NCBI RefSeq assembly: GCF_001314325.1
Contig: NZ_CP009429.1
Location: forward strand, 3,782,501 to 3,846,500
DNA length: 64,000 nucleotides
Reading direction: 5' to 3'
Source of the DNA: Sphingopyxis macrogoltabida
GTDB lineage: Bacteria; Pseudomonadota; Alphaproteobacteria; Sphingomonadales; Sphingomonadaceae
The notes under the pieces are model-generated. The model had not been told where the DNA came from and did no database searches. It saw only the letters and a program-made list of their open reading frames with translations. Made by a program: the position numbers and the translations under genes. This document shows, piece after piece, positions 59,647 to 64,000 of this stretch. Numbering within the stretch: the stretch's first letter is position 1; each line of letters starts with the position of its first letter.

Positions 59647-61500
59647 GTGTACGACAGACTTTCCACCCCGATCAGCCGCCGCCACACGCTTGCCGGCCTT
59701 GGCGCGGGCGCCGCGGGACTGGTCATGACTGGCCCGGCCGCGGCGCTGGAGACCGCCGCGCCGAAAAACGACGCCCAAAAGCTGCTCGATTCGGTGGCTG
59801 ACAATCTGCTCGCCCATTCGCCCGAGGGAGCAACCTCGCTCGGCATCGACACCGGCGACCGCGCCGCGATGCGCGGGCAGCTCGGCGACCGGTCGCCCGC
59901 GGGGCAGCAGGCGCTCGCCGCGACGCTGAAGGCCGACCTCGCGCGCGTCCGCGCTATCGACACCGGCGGGCTCGACCATGCGACGCGGACCAGCCTTGCG
60001 GTCGTCGAAAGCGCCTATGGCGTCGCGCTCGACGGCTTTGCCCAGCCCTATGGCGACGTCGCGGTCGGCGGCTGGCGCAACACGCCTTATGTCGTGATCC
60101 AGAATGTCGGTGCCTATCTCGACGTGCCGAAGTTCCTCGACAGCGACCATCCGGTGAAGAGCGCCGCCGACGCCGAAGCCTATCTCGCGCGCCTCAACGC
60201 TTTTCCGGGCGTCCTCGACGGCGAGACCGAACGGCTGAAGGCCGCGGGCGGACAGGGGCTGGTCGCCCCCGCTTTCCTGATCGACAAAGCCGTGAAGCAG
60301 ATGGAAGCGAGCCTCGCCGACGCGAAGGCGGGCGGGTCGATGGTCGAAAGCCTCGTTCGCCGCGCCGGCGAAGCGAAGATCGCCGGCGACTGGAACGCCC
60401 GGTCGGCAAAGATCGTCGAGGGCCCGGTCGCCGCGGCGCTCGAACGCCAGCTCGCCGAACTGAAGGCGCAGCGGCCGAAGGCGGTGATGGACGCCGGCAT
60501 GTGGGCACGTCCGGGCGGCGACGAATTCTATGCCTGGGCGCTACGCGCCTCGACGACGACGCGGATGACCCCCGACGAGGTCCACGCGATGGGCCGCGCC
60601 GAACTCGCCGAGCTCCACGGGCGGATGGATCCGATCCTGAAGAAGATCGGCTATAGTGAGGGATCGGTCGGCGACCGGATGAACGCGCTCGCCAAGGACC
60701 CCAAATATAAATTCCCCGACAATGACGCGGGCCGCGCCGAGATCGTCGCCTATATCCAGACCTGGCTCGGCAAGATCCGCGCCGAACTGCCGCGCGCTTT
60801 CCGCACGCTGGGCAAGGGCAATGTCGAAGTGAAGCGGCTGCCGCTCGCCGAAGAGCCCGGCGCGCCCGCCGCCTATGGCGGCGCGGGATCGATCGACGGC
60901 AGCATTCCGGGGCGCTTCTGGATCAACCTGCGCACCACCGAACTGCACAGCAAATATTCGCTTCCCGACCTCACGATGCACGAGGCGATCCCCGGCCATG
61001 CCTGGCAGGGCGAATATGCGAACAAGATGCCGCTCATCCGCACGATGCTGGCGTTCAACGCCTATTCGGAAGGCTGGGGGCTCTATGCCGAACAGCTTGC
61101 CGACGAACTGGGCCTCTACGACGATTTCGAGGTTGGTCGCCTCGGTTATCTGCAGTCGCTGGCCTTCCGCGCCTGTCGCCTCGTCGTCGACACCGGCATC
61201 CACGCCAAGCGCTGGACGCGCGAGCAGGGTGTCGAATTCTTCGTCAGGGAGAATGGCTCGAACCCGCTCGAGGTCGCGAGCGAGGTCGATCGTTACTGCA
61301 GCTGGGTCGGACAGGCGTGCGGATACAAGGTCGGGCACAGCGAGATCGTCCGCCAGCGCGGCCGCGCGCAGACGGCGCTGGGCGCGAAATACGACCTGCG
61401 CGATTTCGACAATGTCGTCGTCGACGGCGGCAATGTGCCGCTCGACGTGCTCGCCAAAAATGTCGACGAATATATCGCGAAAGGCGGGGTGAAGGCGTGA
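59647..61500 (+). CDS. DUF885 (putative metallopeptidase) exported by Tat
   Basis: A 617-residue protein. The twin-arginine motif ISRRHTLAGLG lies at residues 9-19 before a hydrophobic stretch ending GPAAALETA. The C-terminal DUF885 domain contains the zinc-binding-like HEAIPGHAWQGEYANK and later GWGLYAEQLADELG. The family is presumed peptidase. GTG at 59647 is preferred because it keeps the Tat signal. The stop overlaps (GTGA) the next gene, a second metallopeptidase. Confidence 0.88.
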   Translation: MYDRLSTPISRRHTLAGLGAGAAGLVMTGPAAALETAAPKNDAQKLLDSVADNLLAHSPEGATSLGIDTGDRAAMRGQLGDRSPAGQQALAATLKADLARVRAIDTGGLDHATRTSLAVVESAYGVALDGFAQPYGDVAVGGWRNTPYVVIQNVGAYLDVPKFLDSDHPVKSAADAEAYLARLNAFPGVLDGETERLKAAGGQGLVAPAFLIDKAVKQMEASLADAKAGGSMVESLVRRAGEAKIAGDWNARSAKIVEGPVAAALERQLAELKAQRPKAVMDAGMWARPGGDEFYAWALRASTTTRMTPDEVHAMGRAELAELHGRMDPILKKIGYSEGSVGDRMNALAKDPKYKFPDNDAGRAEIVAYIQTWLGKIRAELPRAFRTLGKGNVEVKRLPLAEEPGAPAAYGGAGSIDGSIPGRFWINLRTTELHSKYSLPDLTMHEAIPGHAWQGEYANKMPLIRTMLAFNAYSEGWGLYAEQLADELGLYDDFEVGRLGYLQSLAFRACRLVVDTGIHAKRWTREQGVEFFVRENGSNPLEVASEVDRYCSWVGQACGYKVGHSEIVRQRGRAQTALGAKYDLRDFDNVVVDGGNVPLDVLAKNVDEYIAKGGVKA

Positions 61501-62414
61501 TCCGGCCGATTGCGGCCGCGCTGGCGGCGCTGCTGTCGGGCAATGCCGCCCAGGCGGCCGAAGCAGCGCCGCGCGTCGCGATCGTGACGTCGGATGTCGA
61601 CCGCTTCTATACGCTCTATGACGATCCGGCGCTGGCCGCCGACCCCGACCGGCTGGCAGCGCGCTATCTCGCCGACCCTTCGCCGGGGTTGGTCGAGTTC
61701 ATGGCGCTGCGCCGGATCACGCCCGAAAAGCTGGCCGCGGCGCTGCGCGACAAGCCGCAGGTCTTCAAGGACGCACGCGGATGTGCGGCGAAACTCGGCA
61801 AGGTCCGGACGCGGCTGATCGCTGCGACCGACCGGCTGGCGGAGCTCTACCCGGCGGCGAAATTCCCGCCGATCACCATCGCGATCGGGCGCGGCACAAC
61901 CGCCGGGACCGCGAACGCCAAGGGGCTCTACATCGGGCTCGAAACGCTGTGCATGGCGAAGTTCATCGAGGCCGACGACGAGGACCGCTTCGTCCACATC
62001 ATCGCGCACGAATATGTCCACGCCCAGCAGCCGCTCGCGCAGGTCGAAAGCGAGGACGACACTGTGCTCCACGCCGCGCTGGTCGAGGGAGCGGCCGAGT
62101 TCGTCGCCGAACAGATGACCGGATCGGTCGCCTATCCGCTGCTCCACCAATGGGCGGCGGGACGCGAGGCAGAACTCGAACCCGCCTTCCTCGCCGACAA
62201 GGATGCGAAGGCGATCGGATCGCGTTGGCTCTACAACCAGCAGGGCAGCGACGGCTGGCCGGGCGACCTTGGCTATTGGGCGGGCTATCGCGTCGCCAAA
62301 AGCTATTATGATCGGACCCCCGACAAGAAGGCGGCGATCAAGGCGATCATCGAAATGCGCGATCCCGCCGCTTTCCTTGCCGCGAGCGGGTGGCAACCCG
62401 CAGTTGCGCGCTAG
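61497..62414 (+). CDS. Putative secreted zinc metallopeptidase
   Basis: A 305-residue exported protein: signal peptide (RPIAAALAALLSGNAAQAAE), a domain with the HEYVH zinc motif (near residue 171) and LHAALVEGAAEFVAEQMTG, whose Glu would be the third ligand. This matches predicted Zn-dependent proteases of the DUF2268 kind. The GTG start at 61497 overlaps the DUF885 stop, so the two are co-translated. The two genes may act on the same substrate class. Confidence 0.82.
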   Translation: MIRPIAAALAALLSGNAAQAAEAAPRVAIVTSDVDRFYTLYDDPALAADPDRLAARYLADPSPGLVEFMALRRITPEKLAAALRDKPQVFKDARGCAAKLGKVRTRLIAATDRLAELYPAAKFPPITIAIGRGTTAGTANAKGLYIGLETLCMAKFIEADDEDRFVHIIAHEYVHAQQPLAQVESEDDTVLHAALVEGAAEFVAEQMTGSVAYPLLHQWAAGREAELEPAFLADKDAKAIGSRWLYNQQGSDGWPGDLGYWAGYRVAKSYYDRTPDKKAAIKAIIEMRDPAAFLAASGWQPAVAR

Positions 62415-62860
62415 GCTGGCAGCGGCGCGAGATCGGGTTCGACGAAGCCGCGCCGCGCCGCGACCGAAAAGAGCAGGTCGCGGCTGTAGAAACGCAAGGG
62501 CCAGTCGCGGCGACCGACGTCGGAGAGCAGCATCGCATTCACGCGCGCCGCCAATCCGGTCTCCGTCGTTTCGGCAAGAAACAGCCGCACCCCCGCGACA
62601 TAGGCGCGGGTGATGCTGTCGTGATAGCCTTGGCGGTCGTCGTTCACGCCGCCGACGCTCTCGTTATAGCGGCCGATTACGCCCGCGATCTCGGCATCGA
62701 CATCGATGTCGGGGCGTTCGCTGACGAGCCAGAGGCAGGCGCCGAGATGCGCTTCGTGCGTCCACGCCGCGCGCGGCAGGGTGCGCGCGAGCAGGCCAGT
62801 GCCGATCGCGCGGATGTCTTCGTCGCGCTCGAACAGGCGCGGGCTGCAATCGGTGGTCAT
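62411..62860 (-). CDS. Conserved hypothetical protein
   Basis: A 149-residue soluble protein; HEAHLGACLWLVSERPDIDV and RYNESVGGVNDDRQGYHDSI look like conserved blocks with His, Asp and Asn residues. I have seen the pattern in uncharacterised proteobacterial proteins but cannot assign a function. The stop overlaps the stop region of the convergent metallopeptidase gene (62411-62414). Its start is 50 bp from the pckA stop on the same strand. Confidence 0.75.
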   Translation of the reverse strand: MTTDCSPRLFERDEDIRAIGTGLLARTLPRAAWTHEAHLGACLWLVSERPDIDVDAEIAGVIGRYNESVGGVNDDRQGYHDSITRAYVAGVRLFLAETTETGLAARVNAMLLSDVGRRDWPLRFYSRDLLFSVAARRGFVEPDLAPLPA

Positions 62861-62909
62861 TGGTCCGGTCCTTCCGGGTGAATGAGCACCCGGAAGCGAT
62901 CCGGGTCAA

Positions 62910-64000
62910 TCAGGCTGCGACGGCCGCCTGCGGGGCTGCCTGGCGGACGCCTTCGTCGACATGCTCGGCAAATTGCTCGAAATTGTCGATGAACTGGCCG
63001 ACGAGCGTTTGCGCCGTGCGGTCATAGGCCGCCTTGTCGGCCCAGGCCTCGCGCGGATCGAGCAGCGCCGAATCGACGCCGGGCACCGCGACGGGAACCA
63101 TGAAGCCGAAGTTCGGGTCCTTGCGGAATTCGGCATCATTGAGGCTGCCGTCGAGCGCCGCGTTGAGCAGCGCGCGGGTCGCCTTGATCGGCATGCGCTT
63201 GATGCCGTCCATCGTCGCCATGCCGCCGGTCCAGCCGGTGTTGACCAGCCAGCACTGGACGCCGCCCCTGGCAATGCGTTCCTTCAGCAGGTTACCATAG
63301 ACCGACGGGTGGCGCGGCATGAAGGGTGCGCCGAAGCAGGTCGAGAAGGTCGCCTCGGGTTCGGTGACGCCGATTTCGGTGCCGGCGACGCGCGCGGTGT
63401 AGCCCGAGAGGAAGTGATACATCGCCTGGTCGGGGGTCAGCTTCGCGATCGGGGGCAGCACGCCATAGGCATCGGCGGTGAGCATGATGATGTTCTGCGG
63501 CACCGGACCCATATTCTGTTCCGAGGTGTTCGGAATGAAATCGATCGGGTAGCTGCCGCGGCTGTTCTCGGCGAGGGTCGCGTCGTCGAAGTCGAGTTCG
63601 CGCGTCTCGGCGTCCATCACGACATTTTCGAGCACCGTGCCGAAGCGCTTGGTCGTCGCGAAAATCTCGGGCTCGGCTTCCGGGGAAAGCCGGATCATCT
63701 TGGCGTAGCAGCCACCCTCGAAGTTGAAGACCGCGGTGTCCGACCAGCCATGCTCGTCGTCGCCGATCAGCGTGCGCGAGGCGTCGGCCGACAAGGTCGT
63801 CTTGCCGGTGCCGCTGAGGCCGAAGAAGACCGCCGTGTCGCCCTTGGCGCCGATATTCGCCGAGCAGTGCATCGGCATCACGCCCTTCACGGGGAGCAGA
63901 TAGTTGAGGATGCCGAACACCGACTTCTTCATCTCGCCGGCGTACTGTGTGCCGCCGATCAGGATCAGTTTCTCGGTGAAGTTGACCGCGATCACCGTTT
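62910..64000 (-). CDS. pckA: Phosphoenolpyruvate carboxykinase (ATP), C-terminal part (5' truncated)
   Basis: The C-terminal two thirds of ATP-dependent PEPCK, which converts oxaloacetate to phosphoenolpyruvate in gluconeogenesis. The N-terminal domain starts beyond the window; the GTG at 63995 is an internal codon ([12 protein letters not shown]). The P-loop [11 protein letters not shown], the kinase-2 motif GDDEHGWSD and the [16 protein letters not shown] segment are all present. The active-site Thr/Lys are in the P-loop. It runs off the end of the window. Confidence 0.95.
   Translation of the reverse strand, partial: TVIAVNFTEKLILIGGTQYAGEMKKSVFGILNYLLPVKGVMPMHCSANIGAKGDTAVFFGLSGTGKTTLSADASRTLIGDDEHGWSDTAVFNFEGGCYAKMIRLSPEAEPEIFATTKRFGTVLENVVMDAETRELDFDDATLAENSRGSYPIDFIPNTSEQNMGPVPQNIIMLTADAYGVLPPIAKLTPDQAMYHFLSGYTARVAGTEIGVTEPEATFSTCFGAPFMPRHPSVYGNLLKERIARGGVQCWLVNTGWTGGMATMDGIKRMPIKATRALLNAALDGSLNDAEFRKDPNFGFMVPVAVPGVDSALLDPREAWADKAAYDRTAQTLVGQFIDNFEQFAEHVDEGVRQAAPQAAVAA

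Noticed and set aside
61498..61500. Frameshift joining the two metallopeptidase genes
   Set aside because: Each has its own export signal and complete domain, so the GTGA overlap is translational coupling, not a broken single gene.

Overview
The window is a dense, high-GC (strong G/C third-position bias) chromosomal segment of an alphaproteobacterium, most likely a sphingomonad (Sphingomonadaceae, Sphingopyxis-like). The reasons are the gene content and style: AddA-type recombination, an Oar-like TonB receptor, DUF885 and DUF3597 proteins, a SUV3-type helicase followed by an S4-domain protein, FdxA, and dispersed palindromes built on CCCGGACTTGATCCGGG and CCCCTCCCGC-NN-GCGGGAGGGG. The genus is inferred from recognition, not proven. 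Almost every gene is core or housekeeping. I see no rRNA, tRNA, CRISPR array, prophage or complete IS. No gene-free stretch exceeds 300 bases.

Layout. 1-7.5 kb: 3' part of addA, trxA, argJ, an aldehyde dehydrogenase, an M20 peptidase and a flavodoxin-like reductase. 7.6-8.5 kb: a small XRE repressor with a palindromic operator on its own promoter, followed by a membrane protein. 8.5-12.8 kb: glnA and glnB behind a sigma-54 promoter with an NtrC-type site, then a quinohemoprotein alcohol dehydrogenase. 13-20.4 kb: map, clpA, a three-gene operon (DDAH-like hydrolase, DUF2238 membrane protein, lipoprotein), asd and a DUF1287 protein. 20.5-28.5 kb: the usual ffh-rpsP-rimM-trmD-rplS block, split by a beta-lactamase-fold hydrolase, a GGDEF protein and a LysR regulator whose stop overlaps the trmD start. 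28.7-44.3 kb: a GGDEF-EAL protein; dapF-mtaB-ftsY-yciB with 4-nt overlaps throughout; a PuuD-like membrane protein; hemB-(membrane/spermidine-synthase fusion)-gamma carbonic anhydrase, also with 4-nt overlaps; an M23 peptidase; and the SUV3-like helicase, S4 protein and fdxA. 44.4-50.9 kb: clpP, clpX, a secreted unknown and a large TonB receptor.

51-55.8 kb is the most unusual part: a phage-shock (psp) locus. Divergent pspF faces a predicted sigma-54 promoter, a 43-aa hydrophobic microprotein, a terminator-like hairpin and pspA-pspB-pspC. Five more small genes follow in tandem. They look like diverged PspB paralogues: four carry an ER-(I/V/L)-x-V-(L/V)-ER-I-(A/V)-T coiled-coil signature and the fifth a weaker form. 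sufE comes next. This expanded PspB family is the best candidate for an undescribed system here. 55.9-64 kb: rplU-rpmA, a GNAT acetyltransferase, DUF937 and DUF3597 proteins, two predicted metallopeptidases with overlapping genes, an unknown, and the 3' part of pckA.

A second notable item is a 264-bp MITE-like element between the helicase and S4 genes (43226-43489). It has long terminal inverted repeats and a TA duplication. Removing it with one TA recreates a TAATG stop/start overlap, so it appears to have landed exactly in a translational-coupling junction.
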